This document shows positions 1 through 9,051 of a DNA stretch of 64,000 nt, in pieces. Every line of letters begins with the position of its first letter. Within the stretch, counting starts at the first letter, position 1. Origin of the DNA: Neotamlana nanhaiensis (lineage in GTDB: Bacteria; Bacteroidota; Bacteroidia; Flavobacteriales; Flavobacteriaceae); the NCBI RefSeq assembly GCF_000943555.1, contig NZ_JTDV01000014.1, positions 1-64,000 of the forward strand, in the 5' to 3' direction. Below the pieces are notes generated by a model. It was not told where the DNA came from, searched no databases, and saw only the letters and a list, made by a program, of their open reading frames with translations. A program made the translations under genes and the position numbers.

Positions 1-3000
1 GCACAAGAAAAGACAATTTCAGGAACGGTTTCAGATGCGTCTGGTTTACCTCTTCCTGGAGCAACTGTCTTAGTTAAAGGAACATCAACAGGTACTTCTT
101 CTGATTTTGATGGTAATTACTCTATAAAAGCTAATGAAGGCGCTACCCTCGTATATAGCTTTGTAGGCTATACTTCAACAGAAGTTGTGGTAGGTTTCTC
201 TAACACAATTAACGTAACCTTAAGAGAAGATACTACTTCATTAGAAGAAGTTGTTGTTGTAGCTTATGGTACGCAAACCAAACAATCTATAGTAGGGTCT
301 GTAGGTGTTATTTCAAGTGAAACCATAGAGAGTCAACAGGTTACATCCCCTTTAAGAGCATTGCAAGGAGCTGTTCCAGGCGTAAACTTACTTACTGCCG
401 GAGGTCAACCTGGTAACAATCCAGATATAAGAATACGTGGATTCTCAAGTTTAAATGCAGATGCCTCCCCTTTAATCATCTTAGATGGGGCTCAATATAA
501 CGGTAATTTAAACTCAATAAGTCAAGATCAAATAGAATCAATATCTGTACTTAAAGATGCTTCATCAACCTCTTTATATGGTTCTCGTGGTGCAAATGGT
601 GTTATTCTTATAACAACTAAAAAAGGAAAACGAAATACTGCTCCTAAAGTTACTATTAGAACGCAAATCGGATTTTCTAACCCAACAGTTGGTGTTCATG
701 ATTTACTAAGTACAGACGATCAATTCCGATTAACTTGGGAAGCATTAAAAAATGAAAACCAGTATAATTTAGGACAAAATGCTACAGAAGCTGCCCAAAA
801 TGCATCTTCTAGTTTAGTTGATTATTTTGGATATAATCCATATAACGTTACTGAGCCTGTTGATATTAATGGTAATCTAATAACAACAAATAAAGTATGG
901 GAAACTAGTTGGGAAGATGAAATTCTAAGAAGAGATTACCTTAGAACTAACCATAACGTAAATCTTTCTGGTGGTGACGAAAAAACAACATATTTTGTTT
1001 CTTTTGATTACTTAAACGAAGAAGGACCTGTTGTTCGTTCAAATTTTGAAAGAGCAGCAGCTAGAATTAATATTGAATCGCAAATTAGTGATTGGCTTAA
1101 GTTTGGATTTAACACTAGTTTTTCTAGATCTAACTCTGGAAACCCGGATCAAACAAGTGGAAGCACCACTCAAGTTATTTCTTGGATATATGGAGTATCA
1201 AGTGCTTATCCTGTGTACCAAAGGGATGCAAATGGAGCTTTAGTACTTGATGTTGCTGGAAATAGGCAATATGACTTAGGTAATGGAGCTAATGTTGGAC
1301 AAGCTGTGAATAGTGTAAGACCATCGAGAGGTGGAGAAAACCTACTAGCTAATTTATATTTAGGTAGAGAAAACAGAAAGCGTACAAGTTACTTAGGAAA
1401 TGCTTTTGCCGAAATACAAATATTTGACGGACTTAAATTTAGAACTAATTTAAGTTATGAAAATTATTTATTCGATTCATATAGTTTTGATGATGATTTA
1501 TTAAGTTTTGCTTCTAGTGTGGGAGGTAGAGTTGATCAAGATAGAGATATCACAACAACATTAAATGCTATTCAATCATTAAATTATAATAAGACTTTTG
1601 GTGTACATGGTGTTTCTGCAGACTTAATTACAGAAGCCTACACATATGAATATGATAATTTAGGTGCTCAAGGTGTTGGTTATCTTCCAAATGTAACTGT
1701 TCTTGATGGGGCTACAAATCCTGAGTCTGTTACTGGAAATGTTTTTACAGAAAGAATAAACAGTTACCTTGGTAGATTGGCTTATAATTTTGATCAAAAA
1801 TATTTTATTGAAGGATCATATAGACGTGATGGCTCAACAAGATTTAGTGAAAACACCCGTTGGGGAGACTTCTTTTCTATTGGTGGGAGCTGGATAGTTT
1901 CAAATGAATCATTCTTACAAAATAATGATATAATAAACTACCTAAAGTTAAGAGGTTCTTATGGAGAACTTGGAAATAACAGAATTTATATTTCAGGCTC
2001 TAATCCATTAACTCAAGATTATTTTCCTTACCAATCTATATTTACATTAGGATGGAACAATGAAGGGAATACAGGTATCTTATTATCTGGTGTAGCCGAT
2101 CCTAATATTAGTTGGGAAAAAACAGAATCTTTAAACATTGGTGTTGATTTTGAACTTTTTAAAGGAGTTATTTCTGGTACTGTTGATTACTATGAAAAAG
2201 AATCGGTAGACTTAATTTATGATAAACCTATACCAACATCTACAGGTGTTGGAGAAATAACCACCAATATTGGTTCTGTTAAAAATTATGGATGGGAAGT
2301 TTCATTAAATTCAACAAACTTTAACACCAAAAATTTAACTTGGACTACTGGTATAAACTTCTCTTTAGATGAAAATGAAATAACTGAGTTAACTCAGGAT
2401 GAATTTATTAATGGATCAAAGTTGTGGAAAGTTGGTAATTCTATTTTCGACTGGTACATTAGAGAATGGGCTGGTGTTGATCCTGCTGATGGATATGGAA
2501 TGTGGTATCAAGACATCCTTGATGATGAAGGTGAAGTTACAGGAAGAACAATAACCAAACAATACGATGAGGCTACGCGTTATGAAACTGGTTCTTCTTC
2601 GTTACCAGATATTATAGGAGGATTTACAAGTTTCCTTAAATACAAACAATTTGACCTTAATCTATTGTTGAACTTTAGCTTTGGAGCAACCCTATTAGAT
2701 ACTGATTATTCAGGACTTATAAACCAGTTCCAAAACCCTGGAGTAGGACACCACACAGACACTCAAAATAGATGGCAACAACCTGGGGATATTACAGATT
2801 ACCCATTGTTATTAACAGGTAATAATAATCATGCTTCGCGTTCTACTCGTTTCTTATTCGATAATGATTATGTACGTTTAAAAAGCTTAACTTTTGGTTA
2901 CAACTTACCAACTACAATTACAGAAAGAGTAGGTTTATCAAGTTTCCGTTTATTCATTCAGGCAGATAATCTTTTTACTTGGCAATCTCATAAAGGTATT

Positions 3001-3087
3001 GATCCAGAACAAGCATTTAACGGTTTAACAAGCAATAGATCCCCTTTATCTAAAACCATTACAACTGGAGCAATTGTACAATTTTAA
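1..3087 (+). CDS. SusC-like TonB-dependent outer-membrane receptor (5' partial)
   Basis: Outer-membrane beta-barrel that, with its SusD lipoprotein, imports oligomers using TonB energy. The frame is open from base 1; the first visible residues AQEKTISGTV look like the mature N-terminus just after a signal peptidase site, so probably only the start and signal peptide (about 20 residues) are missing. Of 1028 visible residues, about 5-85 form a carboxypeptidase-regulatory-like domain (GLPLPGATVLVKGT, FDGNYSI). These are followed by the SusC hallmark EEVVVVAYG, a plug domain with IRIRGFSSLN and LYGSRGANGVILITTKKG, and a barrel ending in a terminal aromatic (IVQF), as BAM substrates do. SusD starts about 11 bases downstream, so the two are cotranscribed. 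Substrate cannot be read from sequence; the adjacent secreted protease hints at peptides (inference). Confidence 0.96.
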   Translation, partial: AQEKTISGTVSDASGLPLPGATVLVKGTSTGTSSDFDGNYSIKANEGATLVYSFVGYTSTEVVVGFSNTINVTLREDTTSLEEVVVVAYGTQTKQSIVGSVGVISSETIESQQVTSPLRALQGAVPGVNLLTAGGQPGNNPDIRIRGFSSLNADASPLIILDGAQYNGNLNSISQDQIESISVLKDASSTSLYGSRGANGVILITTKKGKRNTAPKVTIRTQIGFSNPTVGVHDLLSTDDQFRLTWEALKNENQYNLGQNATEAAQNASSSLVDYFGYNPYNVTEPVDINGNLITTNKVWETSWEDEILRRDYLRTNHNVNLSGGDEKTTYFVSFDYLNEEGPVVRSNFERAAARINIESQISDWLKFGFNTSFSRSNSGNPDQTSGSTTQVISWIYGVSSAYPVYQRDANGALVLDVAGNRQYDLGNGANVGQAVNSVRPSRGGENLLANLYLGRENRKRTSYLGNAFAEIQIFDGLKFRTNLSYENYLFDSYSFDDDLLSFASSVGGRVDQDRDITTTLNAIQSLNYNKTFGVHGVSADLITEAYTYEYDNLGAQGVGYLPNVTVLDGATNPESVTGNVFTERINSYLGRLAYNFDQKYFIEGSYRRDGSTRFSENTRWGDFFSIGGSWIVSNESFLQNNDIINYLKLRGSYGELGNNRIYISGSNPLTQDYFPYQSIFTLGWNNEGNTGILLSGVADPNISWEKTESLNIGVDFELFKGVISGTVDYYEKESVDLIYDKPIPTSTGVGEITTNIGSVKNYGWEVSLNSTNFNTKNLTWTTGINFSLDENEITELTQDEFINGSKLWKVGNSIFDWYIREWAGVDPADGYGMWYQDILDDEGEVTGRTITKQYDEATRYETGSSSLPDIIGGFTSFLKYKQFDLNLLLNFSFGATLLDTDYSGLINQFQNPGVGHHTDTQNRWQQPGDITDYPLLLTGNNNHASRSTRFLFDNDYVRLKSLTFGYNLPTTITERVGLSSFRLFIQADNLFTWQSHKGIDPEQAFNGLTSNRSPLSKTITTGAIVQF

Positions 3088-3098
3088 AAAAAGTGAAA

Positions 3099-4538
3099 AT
3101 GAAAAATAATATTATTAAAACAAAAATTTTACTTCTGTTTATGGCTGTTATGCTATCATTCAGTTGTTCAGAAGAATTTTTAGACGAACCAAAAAATACA
3201 AGAGGTGTTACTTCTGATGTGGTATTTTCCGATCGCTCTATTGTAGAATCATATATTACTGGTATTTTAAGAAACTTTAGAAGCCAATATACTACTGTTG
3301 ATACTGGTGGTCTTTACGCTTTATATTTTGCTAGAACGGTTAAGGGAAATGATATTATTCAGGCTGCAAACTGGTACCGTTTTGATTATGGTCATGAAAA
3401 CAGAGAGCCAAATTTTAGACGTACTATTTTTAACTGGGATTATAATTATGATCAAATTAATCAAGCTAATGTATTAATTAAAGGTGTTCAAGAAAGTGAT
3501 CTAGATGATGTATCTAAAAAAGAATTTATTGCTGTAGGTAAAGTATTAAGAGCATTCCATTATTTTCAATTAGCATTAGAATTCGCTCCTAACTACAACA
3601 ACGATAGATCTATTGCCAGATTACCAATTTATACCGAACCAGCAACTGGAGCTTCTGAAGGTAATCCTGCAAGCCCATTAAGTGATGTATATAATTTAAT
3701 ACTAGCCGATTTAAAAGAAGCCATATCTGATTTAGATGAAAATAGATTAGGAAAAAGTTATATAAACAAATCTGTTGCTAACGGAATTTTAGCTAGAGTT
3801 CTTTCTGTAACACAAGATGATTGGACTGGTATGGCTACAGCGGCCAAAGCGGCATACGGTGGTGGTGACGCATCAGCTGCGGTAACATCAACTAATTGGG
3901 GCTCTGGTTTTGATGATATGACTGACCCTGATTGGATTTGGGCAATGTATCAAGATGGTAATGAAACTAACTTCTATTATGCTGCTCCACACGTAATGAT
4001 TGATCATTTAGTATTATCATATGCAGCTACTTATATTAACCCTAATTTTGTTGATGAGTTTTCCGATACTGACGTAAGAAAATTATTCTTTGACATATAC
4101 GGTGTTTCAGCAACTACACCCTATAGAGAATTTATTACAACAAAATTTGATTTTACATTTGAAGCTGATTTACCAATCATGCGTAAATCAGAAATGGTTT
4201 TATTAGAAGCAGAAGCCCAATACCATGCAGGAAGTACAGGAACGGCTCAAAACTTATTATTTGCTCTTCAAAGTGCTAGAGACCCTAATGCTGTTAAAAC
4301 TACAAGTACAGGTCAAACTCTTTTAAATGAAATTCTTTTAGAAAGACGTAAAGAACTTTATGCAGAAATTGGTGTTGAGTGGTTTGATGCTAAGCGTTAC
4401 AGATTACCCATAAACAGAGATCCAGAGCACCGTGTTGTGGTTAATGTTGAGGCAGATAGTAATCTTTTCTTTTTAAAGATTCCTGAAAAAGAAATTGACG
4501 CAAACCCTAATATTGACGAAAGTATTAATAACGAATAG
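3099..4538 (+). CDS. SusD/RagB-family nutrient-binding lipoprotein
   Basis: Surface lipoprotein that caps the SusC barrel and captures substrate. The N-terminus carries a lipoprotein signal peptide ending in the lipobox LSFSC, then SEEFLDEPKNTRG, typical of mature SusD proteins. The middle has the TPR-like helical SusD fold (VGKVLRAFHYFQLALEFAPNY is the family's recognisable helix), and the C-terminal part contains EILLERRKELYAEIGVEWFDAKRY, the conserved SusD ending. About 479 residues, normal for the family. I chose ATG at 3099; a GTG six bases earlier is also in frame. It follows SusC directly and is closed by a strong hairpin terminator at 4561. The ligand is unknown. Confidence 0.95.
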   Translation: MKNNIIKTKILLLFMAVMLSFSCSEEFLDEPKNTRGVTSDVVFSDRSIVESYITGILRNFRSQYTTVDTGGLYALYFARTVKGNDIIQAANWYRFDYGHENREPNFRRTIFNWDYNYDQINQANVLIKGVQESDLDDVSKKEFIAVGKVLRAFHYFQLALEFAPNYNNDRSIARLPIYTEPATGASEGNPASPLSDVYNLILADLKEAISDLDENRLGKSYINKSVANGILARVLSVTQDDWTGMATAAKAAYGGGDASAAVTSTNWGSGFDDMTDPDWIWAMYQDGNETNFYYAAPHVMIDHLVLSYAATYINPNFVDEFSDTDVRKLFFDIYGVSATTPYREFITTKFDFTFEADLPIMRKSEMVLLEAEAQYHAGSTGTAQNLLFALQSARDPNAVKTTSTGQTLLNEILLERRKELYAEIGVEWFDAKRYRLPINRDPEHRVVVNVEADSNLFFLKIPEKEIDANPNIDESINNE

Positions 4539-4560
4539 TATCTTCTATTCAGTTGTAATT

Positions 4561-4606
4561 CACACTTTCATGAAATTTAATTATAAAATCATGAAAGTGT
4601 GTTTTT
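4561..4606 (+). terminator. Intrinsic terminator after the SusCD pair
   Basis: Perfect 11-bp stem: CACACTTTCAT at 4561-4571 and ATGAAAGTGTG at 4591-4601, with a 19-nt loop, followed by TTTTT. It lies 22 bases after SusD and 18 bases before the subtilase, so downstream genes are either read through at reduced level or have their own promoter. Confidence 0.75.
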
Positions 4607-4624
4607 AAAATTAAAAGTTTCCTC

Positions 4625-6538
4625 ATGAAAAAAAATTACATCATTCTTTCTTTATCTTTACTTTTTACAGTATTATCTTTTGCGCAAACGGATATTGAAC
4701 GCAGAAAAATAAAAGAAAATTACGATACTGAAAAACTTGAAGCCCTCATACAAAATTTAAAAAATAAAAACATAGCTAAAGAGAAAAGAGTTTCTGCATA
4801 CCTTAATGCTAATACTAACCTAAAACGTAAAATTGTGGTAGATGGCAAAAGCTATGTAATTTATGATGTTCAAAATGGGAAACCTATTTTACGCACAACA
4901 CATAACTTAAAAAGTGCAATAGGAACTAGGACTAATAAACTGCAAACAGGTGGAAGCTTAGGATTAAATTTAGATGGGCAAAATATGTTTATTGGAGTAT
5001 GGGACGAAGAAAGTGCTCTTGGTACTCATAATGAATTCAAAGACAATCAAACCGTACCGCAATCTCGTGTAGTTTATCCTGAATTCAATGGAGGCCCATT
5101 TATAGGAACAACAAGTGCGCATGCAACGCACGTAGCGGGAACACTTATTGCTAAAGGAGTAGATAGCGATGCCAAAGGTATGGCTCCTGAAGCCTCTCTA
5201 AGGTCATTTGATTGGTTTAATGATGATGCAGAAGCAGCTACCGAAGCTAGTAATGGACTGTTGTTATCAAATCACTCATATGGTATTGCTATTACTGATG
5301 CCGCTACTGTAGGAGCTTATGTTTCAGATGCAAGAGTATGGGATCAAGTAGCCTATACAGCGCCTTATTATTTACCTGTTATGTCAGCAGGAAATGATGG
5401 AACAACTACATATACAGGAGGTAGAGCGTCAGGCTATGATAAGTTAACAGGAAATAAAACATCGAAAAACTCATTAATTGTTGCTAATGCCAACCCTTTT
5501 TTAATTGGAGGTGGACCAAATTATTTATTAAATATTAATTCAGGTAGTAGTCAAGGTCCAACTGATGACAATAGAATTAAACCTGACATAGCAGGAGATG
5601 GCACTAATGTTTATTCTTCTACTAATGCAAATGATTCAGATTATTCTACTTTCAGCGGAACTTCAATGGCTTCTCCTAATGTATCTGGTTCTTGTTTATT
5701 ATTACAACAGTATTATAATCAATTAAATTCTAATTACATGCGTGCATCAACATTAAAAGCATTAATTTGCCATACTGCTATTGATGATTCTAGAACTGGA
5801 CCAGACCCTATATACGGCTGGGGTTTCTTAGATACAGAGGCATCAGCTAATCTAATTAAAGATGATAGTGATGGTACTGCATTAATTAGCGAAATACTTT
5901 TAAACAATGGTGAATCGTATACTTATCAATTTTCTGTTGAATCTGAAAGTGAACTTAGGGCTACTATCTGTTGGACAGATCCTGCAGGAAATTCATCTTC
6001 AAGCCCTAATAATGTACTTACTCCTAGATTAGTAAATGATTTAGATTTACGTTTAGAACATGCTAATTCAACTGAATTTTTTCCTTGGAAATTAGACGCA
6101 TCTAACGTTGCAAGTCCTGCAGTAAAAGGAGACAATTTTGTAGACAATATTGAACGTATTGATGTTAGTTCTCCCACTAATGGCAATTACACTTTAACAG
6201 TAACTCATAAAGGAAACTTAACCAATGACTCCCAAGTATTTTCTTTAATACTGACAGGTTCAAACATAACACTAAGCTCTAAAAAAAATACAATATCTAA
6301 ATTAAAAGTATGGCCAGTTCCTGCTACTACAAAATTAAATATTGATTATCGTAAACTTACTGAAGTTTCAAAAATGAAACTCTATAATATAAACGGCAGT
6401 TTAATTTACGAAGGTATTTTACCCCCTAATTCAATAGAAAATTTCACGTTTGATACTTCTAATTTAATTAAAGGAATTTATTTTTTAAATATAGAAAGTG
6501 GAAACTCAAAATTCTCAAAAAAAATTATTATTAAATAA
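4625..6538 (+). CDS. Secreted subtilisin-like serine protease (S8) with T9SS sorting domain
   Basis: Extracellular or cell-surface endopeptidase. A signal peptide ends at about residue 20 (LSFAQ). The catalytic triad is visible: Asp127 in GVWDEE, His166 in HATHVAG (glycine replaced by alanine in the usual HGTHVAG) and Ser347 in GTSMASPNVSG, with the oxyanion region MSAGNDG between. A beta-sandwich domain follows the protease (about 420-545, with ATICWTDPAGN and LVNDLDLRL). A T9SS type A sorting domain (about 555-637, VWPVPATTKLNIDY and GIYFLNIESG) sends the protein across the outer membrane. 637 residues. Its place behind SusC/SusD suggests it cleaves protein substrate whose peptides the pair imports (inference). 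Confidence 0.94.
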   Translation: MKKNYIILSLSLLFTVLSFAQTDIERRKIKENYDTEKLEALIQNLKNKNIAKEKRVSAYLNANTNLKRKIVVDGKSYVIYDVQNGKPILRTTHNLKSAIGTRTNKLQTGGSLGLNLDGQNMFIGVWDEESALGTHNEFKDNQTVPQSRVVYPEFNGGPFIGTTSAHATHVAGTLIAKGVDSDAKGMAPEASLRSFDWFNDDAEAATEASNGLLLSNHSYGIAITDAATVGAYVSDARVWDQVAYTAPYYLPVMSAGNDGTTTYTGGRASGYDKLTGNKTSKNSLIVANANPFLIGGGPNYLLNINSGSSQGPTDDNRIKPDIAGDGTNVYSSTNANDSDYSTFSGTSMASPNVSGSCLLLQQYYNQLNSNYMRASTLKALICHTAIDDSRTGPDPIYGWGFLDTEASANLIKDDSDGTALISEILLNNGESYTYQFSVESESELRATICWTDPAGNSSSSPNNVLTPRLVNDLDLRLEHANSTEFFPWKLDASNVASPAVKGDNFVDNIERIDVSSPTNGNYTLTVTHKGNLTNDSQVFSLILTGSNITLSSKKNTISKLKVWPVPATTKLNIDYRKLTEVSKMKLYNINGSLIYEGILPPNSIENFTFDTSNLIKGIYFLNIESGNSKFSKKIIIK

Positions 6539-6556
6539 CTTTAACAACTATAGATT

Positions 6557-7300
6557 ATGAAAAAAATCGGAATTATTATAACCCTTATCTTTAGTATAGT
6601 TTTATTCACAGATTGTAAAGAAAACGACGATACACCTGCTATTTTAAGCATTGACTATGTAGGCTTCGAGTCTGATTTCCAAATAGGTGTTGATCCATCT
6701 GGAACAGTTTCTAAAGAAGTTAAAATAGCAGTTTCACAATTATCTGGTTCTGAAAGAACATTTAATTTATCAATTAACTCAGATTTAACAACAGCAAATC
6801 CTTCTGCTTATTCCATTCCTTCTAGTGTATCAATCCCTGCCAATAGTAAGTCTGGTAGTTTCTTGGTAGAGGTAATAGGCACAAATGTTAATGCTTCTGG
6901 AAATGATCTCCTAGTAATTAATATTATTGATGAAACTGAAAACCTATTTATTAGTGACCCCATATCACTCAATTTAAAACAAGTTTGCCCTAATCCTGAA
7001 TTAATTTTAGATATTACTTTTGATACTTATCCTGAGGAAATTTATTGGGTAATAAGTGATGAATCTGACAACACTGTTTTTGAAAGCATAACTCCTGCAG
7101 CTTATGGAGCTTACACAGGTTTAACTGGAGGTATTACTAGAAATATGTGTCTTCAATCTGGAACTTATACATTTACTATTTTAGATGGTTATGAAGATGG
7201 AGCTGGACCATTTACTCTTACATTAGAAGATGGAACACTTCTTGGTTCTTCTGATGGTGCTTATGGTGCGGGTACAACAATTACATTTACCATTCCTTAA
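6557..7300 (+). CDS. Predicted lipoprotein with two beta-sandwich domains
   Basis: Function unknown. The 247-residue protein has a lipoprotein signal (LFTDC, Cys at about residue 20). Residues about 35-145 resemble the N-terminal immunoglobulin-like domains of SusE/BT_3987-type surface lipoproteins (alternating strands, IPANSKSGSFLVEV). After CPNPELILDITFDTYPEEIYW comes a C-terminal module of about 100 residues rich in Gly, Thr and aromatics (DGYEDGAGPFTLTLEDG), similar to beta-sandwich modules appended to marine Bacteroidota secreted proteases. It sits 18 bases after the subtilase and before a terminator, so it is the last gene of this operon and probably an accessory surface protein (inference). 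Confidence 0.7.
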   Translation: MKKIGIIITLIFSIVLFTDCKENDDTPAILSIDYVGFESDFQIGVDPSGTVSKEVKIAVSQLSGSERTFNLSINSDLTTANPSAYSIPSSVSIPANSKSGSFLVEVIGTNVNASGNDLLVINIIDETENLFISDPISLNLKQVCPNPELILDITFDTYPEEIYWVISDESDNTVFESITPAAYGAYTGLTGGITRNMCLQSGTYTFTILDGYEDGAGPFTLTLEDGTLLGSSDGAYGAGTTITFTIP

Positions 7301-7321
7301 TTATACTTTAAATTAAGAAGT

Positions 7322-7354
7322 AAAAAAACCTCGTTTTCAAAGCGAGGTTTTTTT
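7322..7354 (+). terminator. Intrinsic terminator ending the SusCD/protease operon
   Basis: Stem AAAAAACCTCG pairs with CGAGGTTTTTT around a 9-nt loop (TTTTCAAAG) and runs into a T tract. It lies about 20 bases after the lipoprotein stop and just before the rlmB promoter. Confidence 0.85.
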
Positions 7355-7361
7355 ATTTCAT

Positions 7362-7369
7362 TAAATTTG
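7362..7369 (+). promoter_or_regulatory. Bacteroidota -7 box of rlmB
   Basis: TAAATTTG matches the TAnnTTTG element exactly and lies 4 bases before the rlmB ATG. With the usual spacing, transcription would begin at or next to the A of ATG, giving a leaderless mRNA (inference). Confidence 0.5.
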
Positions 7370-7373
7370 TCCT

Positions 7374-8108
7374 ATGCATAATCAAACACAAATTTTTGGT
7401 ATTCGCGCAATAATTGAAGCGATAAATTCAGGTAAAACAATTGATAAAGTTTTTTTACAGAAAGGCTTACATGGTGATTTATTTAACGAGCTAGAATCGT
7501 TAGTAAATAAATCTGGGATTGCAAAATCGTACGTTCCTGTAGAAAAGTTAAACCGATTAACTAAAAAAAATCATCAAGGTGCTGTAGCTCAAATTTCGCC
7601 GGTTGAATTTTATGATATCGAAAATTTAGTTGTTAATGTTATGGAATCTGGTCAAACACCTCTTTTCCTACTGCTTGATCAGCTAAGTGATGTTAGAAAT
7701 TTTGGCGCTATTATTAGAACTGCCGAATGTACAGGTGTTAGCGGTATTATTATTCAGAAAAAAGGAGCTGCTCCTATTAACGGAGATACTATTAAAACAA
7801 GCGCAGGTGCCGTTTTTAAAGTACCTATTTGTAGAGTAGACCATATAAAAGATGCGGTATTTTACATGCAAGCATCGGGTATAAAAGTAATTGCTGCAAC
7901 CGAAAAAACAGATAACACCCTTTACGATGTTTCTTTTACCGAACCTTGTGCCATTATTATGGGATCGGAAGGCAGAGGTATTAATCCGTCGGTGTTAAAA
8001 GTGGCCGACGATAAAGCGAAATTACCATTGTTGGGCGAGATTGAATCGTTAAACGTTTCGGTAGCTTGCGGTGCGTTTTTGTATGAAGCGGTAAGACAGA
8101 GAAGATAG
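7374..8108 (+). CDS. rlmB: 23S rRNA (guanosine-2'-O)-methyltransferase, TrmH/SpoU family
   Basis: SAM-dependent 2'-O-methylation of a conserved guanosine in the 23S rRNA peptidyl-transferase region. The 244-residue length and layout fit RlmB: an N-terminal substrate-binding domain (GIRAIIEAINSGKTIDKVF, NRLTKKNHQGAVAQISP) and a SPOUT knot domain. All three motifs are present: LDQLSDVRNFGAIIRTAECTG (motif 1), IIMGSEGRGI (motif 2) and LPLLGEIESLNVSVACGAFLYE (motif 3). It is a monocistronic gene between a terminator and a long tandem repeat. The paralogous TrmH tRNA methylase is less likely because of the domain order. Confidence 0.93.
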   Translation: MHNQTQIFGIRAIIEAINSGKTIDKVFLQKGLHGDLFNELESLVNKSGIAKSYVPVEKLNRLTKKNHQGAVAQISPVEFYDIENLVVNVMESGQTPLFLLLDQLSDVRNFGAIIRTAECTGVSGIIIQKKGAAPINGDTIKTSAGAVFKVPICRVDHIKDAVFYMQASGIKVIAATEKTDNTLYDVSFTEPCAIIMGSEGRGINPSVLKVADDKAKLPLLGEIESLNVSVACGAFLYEAVRQRR

Positions 8109-8117
8109 TTTTTTTTG

Positions 8118-9045
8118 GACTGATGACTGATGACTGATGACTGATGACTGATGACTGATGACTGATGACTGATGACTGATGACTGATGACTGATGACTGA
8201 TGACTGATGACTGATGACTGATGACTGATGACTGATGACTGATGACTGATGACTGATGACTGATGACTGATGACTGATGACTGATGACTGATGACTGATG
8301 ACTGATGACTGATGACTGATGACTGATGACTGATGACTGATGACTGATGACTGATGACTGATGACTGATGACTGATGACTGATGACTGATGACTGATGAC
8401 TGATGACTGATGACTGATGACTGATGACTGATGACTGATGACTGATGACTGATGACTGATGACTGATGACTGATGACTGATGACTGATGACTGATGACTG
8501 ATGACTGATGACTGATGACTGATGACTGATGACTGATGACTGATGACTGATGACTGATGACTGATGACTGATGACTGATGACTGATGACTGATGACTGAT
8601 GACTGATGACTGATGACTGATGACTGATGACTGATGACTGATGACTGATGACTGATGACTGATGACTGATGACTGATGACTGATGACTGATGACTGATGA
8701 CTGATGACTGATGACTGATGACTGATGACTGATGACTGATGACTGATGACTGATGACTGATGACTGATGACTGATGACTGATGACTGATGACTGATGACT
8801 GATGACTGATGACTGATGACTGATGACTGATGACTGATGACTGATGACTGATGACTGATGACTGATGACTGATGACTGATGACTGATGACTGATGACTGA
8901 TGACTGATGACTGATGACTGATGACTGATGACTGATGACTGATGACTGATGACTGATGACTGATGACTGATGACTGATGACTGATGACTGATGACTGATG
9001 ACTGATGACTGATGACTGATGACTGATGACTGATGACTGATGACT
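8118..9045. repeat. Perfect heptanucleotide tandem repeat, (GACTGAT) x ~132.6
   Basis: The unit GACTGAT repeats with exact 7-bp phase from 8118 to 9045, 928 bp. I checked the phase at the start of every 60-base line and found no slip or substitution. It fills the gap between rlmB (stop 8108) and the rhomboid gene (stop 9052), which converge on it. Every plus-strand frame hits TGATGA stops every 21 bases. The minus strand has no stop in any frame (heptapeptide I-S-H-Q-S-S-V) but also no ATG, GTG or TTG. Such arrays are slippage-prone, so copy number may vary between cells or with assembly. Confidence 0.97.
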
Positions 9046-9051
9046 AAAATA

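Noticed and set aside
1-7300. SusC/SusD locus as a polysaccharide utilisation locus
   Set aside because: No glycoside hydrolase or lyase is adjacent; the neighbour is a subtilase.
8118-9045. Tandem array as a CRISPR array or centromere-like plasmid iteron
   Set aside because: The unit is 7 bp with no spacers, and there is no cas, rep or par gene near it.
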